64,000 nt of DNA from CBDAQV01 sp965199335 (GCA_965199335.1 CBDAQZ010000003.1:186001-250000), one strand, 5' to 3'. Positions 11,542-20,306 are shown, counted from the stretch's first letter. Numbers and translations: made by a program. The notes: generated by a model from the letters alone, not told the origin.

Positions 11542-11817
11542 TTGAGCCCGGGGCCGGCACACTATAAGCTCCAGAATCGCGACACAGGACTGTCGACCGG
11601 GTTTCGGCCCGTAGCATCCTGGAACAGAATTGATGAGACGCCCAGCCATCTTCGTGGCTGGTTTCGATAAAGGTGTTTGTCCTGGCCGCTGGCCTCTAGC
11701 CGCGCCGTTCGACGATCACGCAATTGAAAGCGTTGTCTCATCCGATACAGGCCGCAGGCCGCCTCTCCCGTTGTCGCGCGGGACTGGATGGGTCGCGCCG
11801 CCGGAGGATTTTATATA
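11542..11817 (+). promoter_or_regulatory. Long structured 5' leader of rne with candidate promoter
   Basis: The 381-bp gap before rne has no ORF I would accept. A weak sigma-70-like pair, TTGAGC (11542-11547) and TATAAG (11563-11568, spacer 15), would give a leader of about 245 nt. It can fold into CGGG/CCCG around a UUUCGG loop (11598-11611), CAGCCA/TGGCTG around a UCUUCG loop (11643-11660), and a closing stem GATGAGAC (11632-11639) with GTCTCATC (11735-11742). Long leaders let RNase E cleave its own mRNA in enterobacteria; a similar role here is inference. GGAGG at 11803-11807 is the ribosome binding site for the GTG start at 11818. Confidence 0.5.
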
Positions 11818-14460
11818 GTGACCAGGCGCATGATCATCGATGCGACCCATCCCGAGGAAACCCGGGTAGCGGTCGTAAACGGCACCAGGCTCGAAGAGTT
11901 CGACTACGAAACCGAGTTTCGCAAACAGCTGAAAAGCAACATCTATCTTGCCAAGGTGACCAGGGTCGAACCCTCGCTCCAGGCAGCCTTCGTGGAATAT
12001 GGTGGCAATCGTCACGCCTTCCTGCCCTTTCCCGAAATTCATTCGGATTATTACCGTATACCGATCGGCGATCGGCCGCACGGCTATGACGATCACGACG
12101 ACGACGACAACGATGCCAGCATCGAACAGTTTCCCGAAGGCGCCTTAAGCGGCGAATCGGCCCAGGCCTTGCACCAGGCTTACCCGGACGAGATTTCCGA
12201 GGCGTTCGAAAGCGTCCGTTACTCGTTTCAGCATGACGAACAACCCCAAGATTACGCCGACAGCGATCATGGCGAGACACAGCATGTCGATGGCGCAGTT
12301 CCGGCTCTGGACGAACATCACGGCGCCTATCACGAGTCCGATGCCGGTGAGCATGACTATCAGCAGGGCGACGAGTCGCAGCCTGCAGGCGAGGCGGAAC
12401 ACGGCCCATCGCAGCCGCAGGTCAAGACGGTGGAAACCGTCGGCGGCGACGAGGTCGACGAGATGCAGCATCGCCGCCGCAGCTCGATGCCGCGCTACAA
12501 GATTCAGGAGGTGATCAAGCGCCGCCAGATCATGCTGATCCAGATATCGAAGGAAGAACGCGGCAACAAGGGTGCGGCCGTCACCACATTCCTGTCCCTG
12601 CCCGGCCGTTACTGCGTATTGATGCCGAACACCCCGCGCGGCGGCGGCATCAGCCGCAAGATCGCCAATCCGCAGGATCGCAAGCGGATGAAGGAGCTGA
12701 TCGGTGACCTGGAGCTGCCTCCCGGCATGTCGGTCATCCTGCGCACGGCCGGGGTCGAGCGCAGCAAGATCGAGATCAAGCGAGACCTGGATTATCTGCT
12801 GCGGCTTTGGGAAGCGGTCCGCGACCTGACGTTGCGCTCTACCGCGCCGGCGCTGGTTTACGAGGAAGGCAACCTGATCAAGCGGTCGATACGCGACATC
12901 TACGGCAAGGACATTACCGACATCCAGGTCGCGGGCGAGGAAGGCTATCGCCAGGCGAAGGATTTCATGCGGATGCTGATGCCCAGCCATGCGCGCCGCG
13001 TCCAGCTTTACCGCGATCCGGTTCCTCTGTTCTTCCGTTACCAGGTCGAAAGCCAGATCGACGCGATTCACAACCCGGTCGCCCAGTTGCGCTCGGGGGG
13101 GTACATCGTGATCAACCAGACCGAGGCGCTGGTTTCGATCGACGTCAACTCGGGACGCTCGACGCGCGAGCGCAATATCGAGGAAACGGCTTACAAGACC
13201 AATCTCGAGGCTGCCGACGAGATCGCTCGGCAGTTGCGCCTGCGCGACATGGGCGGCCTGATCGTCATCGATTTCATCGATATGGAGGATCAGCGCCACG
13301 ATACGGCCGTCGAGCGGCGGTTGAAGGACGCAATGCGCAACGATCGCGCTCGCATCCAGATCGGTCGCGTCTCGGCCTTTGGCCTGCTTGAGCTCTCACG
13401 TCAACGCCTGCACCCCAGCCTGCTGGAAAGCAACTTCCACACCTGCCCCGCCTGCCGGGGCGCCGGCATCGTCAGGTCGATGGAATCGGCGGCTTTCGTC
13501 GCCCTGCGGGCGATCGAGGAAGAGGGCATCAAGGGCAAGGCCGCGGAAATCGCTTTCCACGTCCATCCGTCGGTGGCGCTGTATGTCCTGAACAGCAAGC
13601 GCCGCAACCTCATGACGCTCGAGGAACGCTACGCCCTCAAGATCACGGTCGAGGCCGATGGCAGCCTGATAAGCCCGGACTACCGGATCGAGCGCCTGCG
13701 CGCGCACCCGCCCGGCTTCGTGCCGCCGGTCATGTTGCAGCCGCTCCCCGAAATCGAGGAGGAAGAGGACGACCTGCCGGACGAGGATGTGGCCGAAACC
13801 GAAGACTTCGCCGAATCGCGCGATGCCGACGGCGAACAGGGCGGCAACCGGCGTGGCGGACGCCGGCGGCGCAGCCGTGGCAGACGTTCGGGCGGACCAT
13901 CCGATCGTATGGGCGATTCTTCGGGCGAACAGCAGAGCGCGAGTTTCGGCGGCCTTGAGGAAGAGGGCCATGAGGGCGCCGCACAGATTGGCGAACAGCC
14001 CGATTTCACCTATCCTCCAGAGGCGGTTCCTACAGGTGAGACTTCGCCGCTGGGCGAACGGTCCGGTCGCAGGCGGCGCGGTCGCAGAGGCGGACGCAAG
14101 CGGCAGGGCGGCGAGCAGTCATCCGACCTGAACGCTTTCGGCGAACAGGGTCAGGACGGCGAGGCTTTCGAAGAGGCCGCACAGGGTGCGAACGATCCGT
14201 TTTCGCCTGAATACGAAGAGCATGAAGCATTTTCCGGACCGCAGGTTTCGCCTGAGCCCGAACCTGTGACCTCCGAGCAACATGCGGACATTACGGAATC
14301 GGTGATGAGCGGTCCCTCGAGCGCACAGACGATCGAGGCGACTCAGGCAGCGCCCCGCCGTGAGCCGGAAACGTCTTCGCCAGCGGTACGCGATTACGAA
14401 ACCGTCAATCAGGAGCCGGAAAGTCCCCGGCAAGGCTGGTGGAAACGGTTGATTCAATAA
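11818..14460 (+). CDS. rne: Ribonuclease E/G family endoribonuclease
   Basis: Central endoribonuclease of mRNA decay and rRNA/tRNA processing and scaffold of the degradosome, 880 residues from GTG at 11818 (good GGAGG site 10 nt upstream; VTRRMIIDATHPEET matches the family N terminus). The S1 domain is split by a histidine- and acid-rich insertion of about 130 residues (roughly 85-215), as in other alphaproteobacterial RNase E. The 5'-sensor and DNase-I-like parts follow, with catalytic aspartates in SIDVNSGRS near 440 and VIDFIDMED, and the zinc-link CPACRGAG near 542. The C-terminal third is disordered, alternating Arg/Gly-rich (RRGGRRRRSRGRRSGG) and acidic stretches, and ends in WWKRLIQ. 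Confidence 0.95.
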   Translation: MTRRMIIDATHPEETRVAVVNGTRLEEFDYETEFRKQLKSNIYLAKVTRVEPSLQAAFVEYGGNRHAFLPFPEIHSDYYRIPIGDRPHGYDDHDDDDNDASIEQFPEGALSGESAQALHQAYPDEISEAFESVRYSFQHDEQPQDYADSDHGETQHVDGAVPALDEHHGAYHESDAGEHDYQQGDESQPAGEAEHGPSQPQVKTVETVGGDEVDEMQHRRRSSMPRYKIQEVIKRRQIMLIQISKEERGNKGAAVTTFLSLPGRYCVLMPNTPRGGGISRKIANPQDRKRMKELIGDLELPPGMSVILRTAGVERSKIEIKRDLDYLLRLWEAVRDLTLRSTAPALVYEEGNLIKRSIRDIYGKDITDIQVAGEEGYRQAKDFMRMLMPSHARRVQLYRDPVPLFFRYQVESQIDAIHNPVAQLRSGGYIVINQTEALVSIDVNSGRSTRERNIEETAYKTNLEAADEIARQLRLRDMGGLIVIDFIDMEDQRHDTAVERRLKDAMRNDRARIQIGRVSAFGLLELSRQRLHPSLLESNFHTCPACRGAGIVRSMESAAFVALRAIEEEGIKGKAAEIAFHVHPSVALYVLNSKRRNLMTLEERYALKITVEADGSLISPDYRIERLRAHPPGFVPPVMLQPLPEIEEEEDDLPDEDVAETEDFAESRDADGEQGGNRRGGRRRRSRGRRSGGPSDRMGDSSGEQQSASFGGLEEEGHEGAAQIGEQPDFTYPPEAVPTGETSPLGERSGRRRRGRRGGRKRQGGEQSSDLNAFGEQGQDGEAFEEAAQGANDPFSPEYEEHEAFSGPQVSPEPEPVTSEQHADITESVMSGPSSAQTIEATQAAPRREPETSSPAVRDYETVNQEPESPRQGWWKRLIQ

Positions 14461-14501
14461 CGCAGGGCTTTATCTTAAAATTTTAGCGAACTTGCCCTGC
14501 G
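14461..14501. repeat. Inverted repeat between rne and the secretion locus
   Basis: CGCAGGGC (14461-14468) and GCCCTGCG (14494-14501) are perfect 8-bp arms around an A/T-rich centre holding the palindrome TTAAAATTTTA. It starts right after the rne stop. It could end rne transcription or be an operator for the next gene; no U-run follows, so the role is open. Confidence 0.4.
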
Positions 14502-14544
14502 CTCTCAAGAGTGATAGATATGGTTCTTCTTGAAGGATGATGGA

Positions 14545-15498
14545 ATGACACGTCTTTACCGCGTATTTTCTGTTTTAGGGCTGACGGTCATTCTATTTTC
14601 CGGCATTTCCGCGCACTATTCGACAGCGCTCGCGGTCGATGCCGGCAAAGCCAAGCCTTCCACCGACACCCCCCCTTCGATCGACAAGATCCCCGTTCTG
14701 AAACTGTTCAAGAATCAGGGCGTCACCGTTGACTACCTGGGACGCCAGTACGGCCTGGATGGCTGGCTTCTGGTAAAGGACGGCAGTATTCAGGTGATGT
14801 ACACCACAGGCGATGGTCAAGGCGCGGTCCTGGGTACGCTTTATGGCCCCACGGGCAACCTCATCACGAACGGCCAGTTGCTGGCTGCCAAGGATAAGGG
14901 CCAGTTGCCGGCCAATGTTGCAGCCGGCGCTGCACCGGCACCGATGACGATCGTTCCCGCGGCAGTTGCAAGCGCCCCGCCTGTGGAACAAGGCATTGCC
15001 GCCCCGGCAGGCAAAAGCGGTGAACCGCCAAGCGAACGCTTGTGGAAACAGGTCCTTTCCAGCACCTACCTGAAAATGGGTTCGGATTCGGCCCCCCCAC
15101 TCTATGCGATCATGGATCCACGCTGCCATTTCTGCCACGATTTCTATACGGCGGTTTCCTCTAAATATCTGGCAAACAACGCTGTCCAGCTCCGCGTCAT
15201 ACCTGTCGGCATATTGGGGGCAGATAGTGCGAAGGAGGCGAACCAGGTTGTTTCTTCTCCTGACGCTGCGAAGCTGTGGGACGAAATCGAGCATAACAAT
15301 ATTGCCGATTTGCCTGCGATCGCCAGCGATTCGCCCACCAAGATAGATAAAAACCACCAGATCATGCGCGATTGGCATTTGACCGGGACGCCCGCCCTTA
15401 TCTATCGCAACAAGGATGGCAAGGTTAAAATCATTCTCGGAGTACCGAAGGATATGGACGAGTTGATTGCCGATCTTGGCCCCGACACGACCCATTAG
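14545..15498 (+). CDS. DsbC/DsbG-like periplasmic thioredoxin-fold protein of the secretion locus
   Basis: Probable periplasmic disulfide isomerase or reductase, 317 residues. A signal or anchor segment (about 8-30) precedes an N-terminal domain, a low-complexity Ala/Pro linker (about 125-155) and a thioredoxin-like domain with the redox motif DPRCHFCHDF (Cys194, Cys197) and a cis-Pro loop TGTPAL near 275. The DsbC pattern of dimerisation domain, linker and catalytic domain fits. ATG at 14545 was chosen because AAGGA lies 7 nt upstream; a TTG at 14530 is possible. It opens the plus arm of the Dot/Icm-like cluster, so it may fold cysteine-containing components. IncI-type T4BSS plasmids also carry a DsbC-like protein. 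Confidence 0.75.
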   Translation: MTRLYRVFSVLGLTVILFSGISAHYSTALAVDAGKAKPSTDTPPSIDKIPVLKLFKNQGVTVDYLGRQYGLDGWLLVKDGSIQVMYTTGDGQGAVLGTLYGPTGNLITNGQLLAAKDKGQLPANVAAGAAPAPMTIVPAAVASAPPVEQGIAAPAGKSGEPPSERLWKQVLSSTYLKMGSDSAPPLYAIMDPRCHFCHDFYTAVSSKYLANNAVQLRVIPVGILGADSAKEANQVVSSPDAAKLWDEIEHNNIADLPAIASDSPTKIDKNHQIMRDWHLTGTPALIYRNKDGKVKIILGVPKDMDELIADLGPDTTH

Positions 15499-15573
15499 AG
15501 ATTTTAAAAGTTTTGTCGGCTATTTCCTTCAAGCAAATAGTGGAAGCTCTCGCAATCGAGGGCCGGACTAATA

Positions 15574-16482
15574 ATGGATGCTAACCTGATGTCGGACGAG
15601 ACACCTGTACGATCCGGACTGGAGCTTGATGCGCCTGGCAGCCTGGAATCGCTGCGGGCGGATCCTGATTTGGGTTCGCAGGCCAGCATCGAACGCCAGT
15701 TGCTTGTTTTCCGCCGGATAGCAGCGCCCCTGATGGCCGTGGTCGCCGGCTGGAGCGGTCGGGAACAGGAGGCCAACAGCCTGAACCAAAGCGCCGTTCA
15801 ATTCGCCGAATTGATCGACAGCACGATCTCTCTGAACCACCATATTTCCGGAACCTTGCGGCTCGATGAAACGGCTAGCGATTCCCGCTGGCTGGCGGCC
15901 GCCTCAGCGGCCGAGATCGTAGCGGCCCATTATCGCGCCACCAGTCGGGCCTTGTCGCAGGACGAGGCAACGGACGTCGTAACGGCGCTCAAGGGTGCGG
16001 TATTGAAAAGCCTGGATGGGCTTGCGATGCCGACCGGTACCCAGGACGAAAATGCGTCCCTCCTTGGCCGAAGCCTGAAGGCTCTGGCTCCCTCCGCCAG
16101 TGCGATAGCCCGTTTTTCATTCGGGCGCGACCCGATGGAATTGCTGGCCGAGGTTGCACGCCGGCTCACCGCGATTGCCACCGACGTGGCCGGAAAGCTG
16201 GGGCGAAGCGAGGCGGGCGGCGGCGGTGCCGGCAGCCCGCTGTATTACGCCGTGCTGGAAGTTGCGGGCGAATTCTACATGGAAAGCCATTTCACCGAAA
16301 TGGACAGGCTGCTGGAAATGGCCCCTGAAGAGCGCAAGGAATATGTCCAGGCGCATAATCGCAAAATCCCGATGGAGCCTGTCTGGGAACGGCTTGGCCT
16401 CAGGATGGGCATGCTGGAAGCGCTGACGGCTTACCTGCCCGGTGCAGACGGGCCACCTCAGACGAATGCAGGTGGCGCATGA
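15574..16482 (+). CDS. Unknown soluble helical protein in the T4BSS plus operon
   Basis: A 302-residue protein I do not recognise. There is no signal peptide or membrane segment; it is rich in Ala, Leu, Glu and Ser and looks mostly helical. It has a glycine patch (EAGGGGAGSP near 213) followed by a compact segment YYAVLEVAGEFYMESHFTEM near 220-239. Start ATG at 15574; ATG at 15589 is an alternative. Its stop overlaps the transglycosylase start (ATGA), so the two are coupled. By position it could be a cytoplasmic assembly factor or substrate adaptor of the secretion system; that is inference from context only. Confidence 0.75.
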   Translation: MDANLMSDETPVRSGLELDAPGSLESLRADPDLGSQASIERQLLVFRRIAAPLMAVVAGWSGREQEANSLNQSAVQFAELIDSTISLNHHISGTLRLDETASDSRWLAAASAAEIVAAHYRATSRALSQDEATDVVTALKGAVLKSLDGLAMPTGTQDENASLLGRSLKALAPSASAIARFSFGRDPMELLAEVARRLTAIATDVAGKLGRSEAGGGGAGSPLYYAVLEVAGEFYMESHFTEMDRLLEMAPEERKEYVQAHNRKIPMEPVWERLGLRMGMLEALTAYLPGADGPPQTNAGGA

Positions 16483-16940
16483 CACCCACCGCTTTTGCCG
16501 CATGCCTGGTAATGGCGTCACAAACCCACTCGGTTCCTGCAGCCGTGCTGATAGGTATCATGCGGGTCGAGGGGGGGCATGTCGGCCAGGCCGTGCCGAA
16601 TACCAACGGCACGTACGATCTGGGCCCGATGCAGGTCAATACCAGCTGGTTGCCGGAACTGGCGCGCCGCTGGAACGTGGACGAAAAGACCGCTTATCAC
16701 TGGGTCCGTGACGATGGATGCGTGAATGTCGAGGTTGCAGCTTGGATTTTGAAGCGCAATATCAACAAAACAGGCTATCTAATCGGCGGCATTTCGAACT
16801 ATCATTCGGCCACTCCCGTGCTGGGAACCGATTATGCCCGGAAAGTAGTAGCCGTGATGAGGCGTTTCGGGCTAATAAGGGATAACAGCAGGGATCAAAC
16901 GCAAACCCCTCCATTGGGCACCACCACAAATGCGGACTAA
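16479..16940 (+). CDS. Lytic transglycosylase of the T4BSS locus
   Basis: SLT-type muramidase of 153 residues that would open peptidoglycan for the secretion channel. The catalytic glutamate is in IMRVEGGHVG (Glu31), followed by the family pattern YDLGPMQVNTSWL (46-58) and the GGISNYHSAT repeat region near 100-110. The N terminus is weakly hydrophobic with no clear signal peptide cleavage site. It overlaps the preceding gene by 4 bp. T4SS clusters often carry such an enzyme (VirB1-like); in this locus it sits just before dotD. Confidence 0.8.
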   Translation: MTPTAFAACLVMASQTHSVPAAVLIGIMRVEGGHVGQAVPNTNGTYDLGPMQVNTSWLPELARRWNVDEKTAYHWVRDDGCVNVEVAAWILKRNINKTGYLIGGISNYHSATPVLGTDYARKVVAVMRRFGLIRDNSRDQTQTPPLGTTTNAD

Positions 16941-16941
16941 A

Positions 16942-17466
16942 ATGAGAAAAAAAACGAGAGGCATGAAGGCGGCGGGTTATAACTTGACCGCTTGCATGAT
17001 TTTGGTCGCTGGCCTTGGAGCGTGTTCCGAGAGCAGCCCATGGGGGTATGATGAGCCCCATCCGGTCGTGGCTACGCCCGATCCGATAACGGTTCGTCTT
17101 TCGGATGCGGCCCAGAAAGCCTCTTCGGCGCTGCAGTCGCTTGCCGCGGTCGAGCAGGTACGGACTCCCTCGCCGCTGCCGCCGGTTACGCCTACACCCG
17201 CTGACGATCTGCAAAAGACAATGTCGGTCGCATGGACCGGTCCCGCAGCGCCCCTGGCCGAGCGCCTGGCCGTACGAGTCGGCTATCATTTCCGTCAGAT
17301 CGGCAAGCCTCCTGTCGTTCCGCCCACGGTTACCGTGGATGTGATCGAACAGCCGATCATCGATATCCTGCGCGATGTCGGTCTACAGATGGGTTCACGC
17401 GCCAACCTGGTCATCGACTCCAACCGCCACGTGGTAGAGCTGGAATATGCCTCAGTCGGCCAATAA
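16942..17466 (+). CDS. dotD: T4BSS outer-membrane lipoprotein DotD
   Basis: DotD-like lipoprotein of the outer-membrane core complex, about 174 residues (Legionella DotD about 163). Signal sequence with lipobox LGACS (Cys near 30), then a proline-rich spacer, then a secretin-N1-like domain with APLAERLAVRVGYHFRQIGKPP and VTVDVIEQPIIDILRDVGLQMG. In Legionella, DotD and DotC lead DotH to the outer membrane. The ATG at 16942 is taken (GGA 5 nt upstream); 16930 would overlap the transglycosylase gene. The stop overlaps the dotC start by about 20 bp. Confidence 0.85.
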   Translation: MRKKTRGMKAAGYNLTACMILVAGLGACSESSPWGYDEPHPVVATPDPITVRLSDAAQKASSALQSLAAVEQVRTPSPLPPVTPTPADDLQKTMSVAWTGPAAPLAERLAVRVGYHFRQIGKPPVVPPTVTVDVIEQPIIDILRDVGLQMGSRANLVIDSNRHVVELEYASVGQ

Positions 17467-18307
17467 CTCGATGGGCAAGCTTTTCGCCCTCGGCCTCGCG
17501 GCCATCATTTCGCTTGGCCCTGTCGGCGCCATGGCAAAGGAAGTGCCCGATCGCGGGCCGGTTGCCATTCAGCCCGCTCCGCCGCCACAGCTGGATGACC
17601 TGAAGGAAATCGAACAAGGCATAGACACCGCCCCAAGCGGCCTTCAGTTGCGCGAACAGGCGCTAAAGGAAGCTGCCCTGTCTTTCGGCGCCCGTGGCGG
17701 TCTTGCCCGTCATACCTATGAGGTCATGCAGCAGCTGAAGCAAAACACGGCGGCCTTGGACAAGACCTTCGATTTCGGCAAGCTTCTGGTTCCGGTTTCG
17801 TCGGGCCTGCTTATGGAACCGCCGATCGTCAACGAGGCCGATGACGCTTCCGTCGTTGCCGATCGTGGCCAGCAGGCTGCCATCGCGGAAAAAATCTATC
17901 GCATCAACCAGAACGCGCGGATCGTAACGGCTCCTCGCAACTGGCATGCCTATCTTGAGCGCGATTGGGGCGAGGTTACGCCGCCGCCGGAAATATTGCT
18001 GCCGCAGGACGACGACGAGCGGGACATCTGGCGCAAATACGTCGAAATCGGCTGGGCCGAGGGATATCAGCAGGCCGACGACATCTTCCAGGCCGATCTG
18101 GATCGTCTGGTTCGTGATTTCACCGGCATGGTCAGATATCGCAGCCTGCTTGCGCAAGGCACGATAACAGCCCCCTATGCGGCCCTTGTGGACCGTGGAA
18201 CGACGGGCGGCGGGAACGAGATGCGTGTTGGCGATCAGGCGATTACGATCACAGGCACGTCACAACTCAATCCGAGATCGGGCCAGTGGAAACCGGCTGA
18301 TCATTGA
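17447..18307 (+). CDS. dotC: T4BSS core protein DotC, apparently without lipobox
   Basis: A 286-residue DotC homologue: after a signal sequence come conserved blocks RGGLARHTYEVMQQL, LDKTFDFGKLLV, RNWHAYLERDWGEVTPPPEILLP and WRKYVEIGWAEGYQQADDIFQADLDRL, the hallmark of DotC (TraI of IncI plasmids). Legionella DotC is a lipoprotein, but here the signal ends SLGPVGAMAKE with no cysteine, so it looks like a signal peptidase I substrate. It overlaps dotD upstream and dotB downstream, consistent with one transcript dotD-dotC-dotB as in Legionella. Confidence 0.9.
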   Translation: MPQSANNSMGKLFALGLAAIISLGPVGAMAKEVPDRGPVAIQPAPPPQLDDLKEIEQGIDTAPSGLQLREQALKEAALSFGARGGLARHTYEVMQQLKQNTAALDKTFDFGKLLVPVSSGLLMEPPIVNEADDASVVADRGQQAAIAEKIYRINQNARIVTAPRNWHAYLERDWGEVTPPPEILLPQDDDERDIWRKYVEIGWAEGYQQADDIFQADLDRLVRDFTGMVRYRSLLAQGTITAPYAALVDRGTTGGGNEMRVGDQAITITGTSQLNPRSGQWKPADH

Positions 18308-19476
18308 GCGGCGAGGCAGGACCATTACCCCCCGGCGGGCTGGAAGAGAAGTTCTGGCCTAACGAGCCTCCTCGCCTGCGCGAGGAGGATGTGGACATCA
18401 TGCTCGCCTGGTGCGCGAGCGAAGGCACATCGGATATCAGCCTCCAGACCGACAGGCCGATCTATTGCGAAATCGGTGGCTACCTGCGTCCCGTTTCCCG
18501 GCGTGCGCTCGATGCTGCAGATATCGATGTTACCCTGCGCCGCCTCTACGGCGCAGAGGCGCTGGCCAAGCTGGCCGGCGGCCGCGATCTCGATCTTGCC
18601 TACGAAGTCCGGACCGACAAGAACGAACGTATCCGCTTTCGTGTCAACGCGACGGCGATCCTGGCGCGCGGCCGCGACGCCGTGCAGGTTACCTTGCGCG
18701 TTCTGCCCAATTCTCCCCCGCGCATGTCCGATCTGGGGATCGAGGACGAGATCGTTCGTAACTGGGCGCCCCGCCAGGGCCTGATCCTGGTCACCGGACC
18801 TACGGGCAGCGGTAAGTCCACCCTGCTTGCCGCTGGAAATCGCATGATGATCGAACGCCCGGAAGGCTGCGGCAAGATGCTGACCTACGAAGCGCCGATC
18901 GAATATGTCTATGACAGCATCACCGGTCCGCAAAGCCTCGTAGCCCAGACCGAAATCGGCCGGCATCTACCCAGTTTTGCCGACGGTGTCCGTAACGCCC
19001 TTCGCCGCAAACCCAATATCATCCTGGTGGGTGAGGCGCGTGACCGCGAAACGGTCAGCGCCGCCATCGAAGCCGCTCAGACGGGTCACGCCGTCTATGC
19101 CACGGTTCACACGATCGGCGTCGCCTCGACCGTCCGGCGCATGATGTCGGCCTTCGAACCCAGCGAACGTACGGAGCGCGCCTTCGCCCTCATGGAAACC
19201 CTGCGCCTGATCGTCAGCCAGGCACTCGTGCCCAAGATCGGCGGCGGCCGCATCGGCGTTCGTGAATGGTTGACCTTCGACGACGATATCCGGGAACGCC
19301 TCTTAAGCATGAACCAGGATACCTGGACATCCGAATTGCAACGAATTTTGCCCGAACGAGGGCAAAGCATGGCCCAATCCGCCGAAATGCTGTACGATAA
19401 GGAAATAATTGACCGCAGGCAGTTCATGCTGCTTTCGCAGCGGACTGATGCGGACGCGGGGAATGAGGGCAAATGA
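18304..19476 (+). CDS. dotB: T4BSS secretion ATPase DotB (PilT/VirB11-like)
   Basis: Cytoplasmic hexameric ATPase that powers Dot/Icm secretion, 390 residues (Legionella DotB 377). N-terminal domain includes MLAWCASEGTSDISLQTDR near 33-51; Walker A is GPTGSGKST at about 165-173; an Asp-box-like region and Walker B NIILVGEARD near 238 follow, then the His-box TGHAVYATVHT near 262. The start is TTG at 18304, overlapping the dotC stop (TTGA); the next in-frame ATG would remove conserved sequence. The 3' end overlaps icmT by 4 bp. Confidence 0.95.
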   Translation: MSGEAGPLPPGGLEEKFWPNEPPRLREEDVDIMLAWCASEGTSDISLQTDRPIYCEIGGYLRPVSRRALDAADIDVTLRRLYGAEALAKLAGGRDLDLAYEVRTDKNERIRFRVNATAILARGRDAVQVTLRVLPNSPPRMSDLGIEDEIVRNWAPRQGLILVTGPTGSGKSTLLAAGNRMMIERPEGCGKMLTYEAPIEYVYDSITGPQSLVAQTEIGRHLPSFADGVRNALRRKPNIILVGEARDRETVSAAIEAAQTGHAVYATVHTIGVASTVRRMMSAFEPSERTERAFALMETLRLIVSQALVPKIGGGRIGVREWLTFDDDIRERLLSMNQDTWTSELQRILPERGQSMAQSAEMLYDKEIIDRRQFMLLSQRTDADAGNEGK

Positions 19477-19757
19477 GCGAAGAAGCAAGCGACTATCATT
19501 GGCGCAACAGCATGCGTTCAGCGCGGTTCTTCTCGTTCGATGCGCGATCGGTACTGGGCATCCTGCTGGTAATTATCCACATTCGCTTGTGGACCTTGAT
19601 GCTAGCGTTTAGTTTGATCGGCGTATTCTGGGCGGCCGAACGCGCGGGTTATGAGTTCAACGCTGTGTTGCGCCGTGTGCGCAGCCTGATCGTTGGCCCC
19701 AAACGCCCGGCAACGGCTTTTACCTCTTTAAGGAAGTTGAAGGACTACGGACGATGA
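19473..19757 (+). CDS. icmT: T4BSS protein IcmT
   Basis: Small inner-membrane protein of 94 residues (Legionella IcmT 86). Typical features are the N-terminal W-R-x-S-x-R-x-x-R-F-F pattern (HWRNSMRSARFFSFDARS), a hydrophobic region of two helices with IHIRLWTLMLA, and the basic tail LRRVRSLIVGPKR. It overlaps dotB by 4 bp at its start and the next gene by 4 bp at its end. In Legionella icmT heads a separate icmTS operon; here icmS is not seen next to it. Confidence 0.9.
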   Translation: MSEEASDYHWRNSMRSARFFSFDARSVLGILLVIIHIRLWTLMLAFSLIGVFWAAERAGYEFNAVLRRVRSLIVGPKRPATAFTSLRKLKDYGR

Positions 19758-20230
19758 TTAGCCGCACTCTGCAAACAGGTTTAATTCCCGTACTGGCGTC
19801 GGTTGCGTTTCTGTGCATATCAGGCACGGCGCACGCGAACTTCAAGTATATCCCGAACACCGACGGTGGTGCCGGCGCCAACGAGCCGGCGACAAGCTCG
19901 ACGGTGACGACCACGCCGGTCCAGCGCATGCCGGTTTCGCCACAACCGACATCGATGACGACATCCACCGAAATGACGGGTGGCGATGTCATAAACGGTT
20001 TCGGTACGCAGGTTCCCCTGGTGATCGCCCTGCGCGAGATCGTGCCGGCGTCCTACCAATTCGCCTATGCCGATGGCTTGAACCTTGGCACGCTGGTCAA
20101 CTGGAAAGGCGGGAAGCCGTGGCGTGACGTTCTGCGCAGCGTAGTAACCCCGCTTGGACTCACCGCGACTGAGAAAAACTCGGTCATCTACGTGGATCAC
20201 AGCGACGCCGTGATCCAGACCGCCCGATAA
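19754..20230 (+). CDS. TcpQ/secretin-N0-like periplasmic protein of the T4BSS
   Basis: A 158-residue exported protein with a signal peptide (about 1-29, ending AHA). A Ser/Thr/Pro-rich spacer leads to a C-terminal domain LREIVPASYQFAYADG, LVNWKGGKPWRDVLR and GLTATEKNSVIYVDHS, which matches the pattern of TcpQ/STN secretin N0 domains. Such domains ring the periplasmic mouth of secretins; DotD has a related N1-type fold. It ends the plus operon, coupled to icmT by ATGA, and is followed by a strong terminator. A role in the outer-membrane core complex is inferred. It could stand in for DotK/IcmN, which I do not see. Confidence 0.7.
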   Translation: MISRTLQTGLIPVLASVAFLCISGTAHANFKYIPNTDGGAGANEPATSSTVTTTPVQRMPVSPQPTSMTTSTEMTGGDVINGFGTQVPLVIALREIVPASYQFAYADGLNLGTLVNWKGGKPWRDVLRSVVTPLGLTATEKNSVIYVDHSDAVIQTAR

Positions 20231-20253
20231 CGCCAATCAAACCGTCAAAGCAA

Positions 20254-20289
20254 TGGGGCGCTCGAGATAACCTCGAGCGCCCCATTTTT
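20254..20289 (+). terminator. Rho-independent terminator of the T4BSS plus operon
   Basis: Perfect 13-bp stem, TGGGGCGCTCGAG (20254-20266) and its complement (20272-20284), with a 5-nt loop and a following TTTTT (20285-20289). It lies 24 bp after the TcpQ-like gene and just beyond the dotO stop on the other strand; on the minus strand no U-run follows. Confidence 0.88.
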
Positions 20290-20306
20290 GCATACGGTCA
20301 GGTGGG

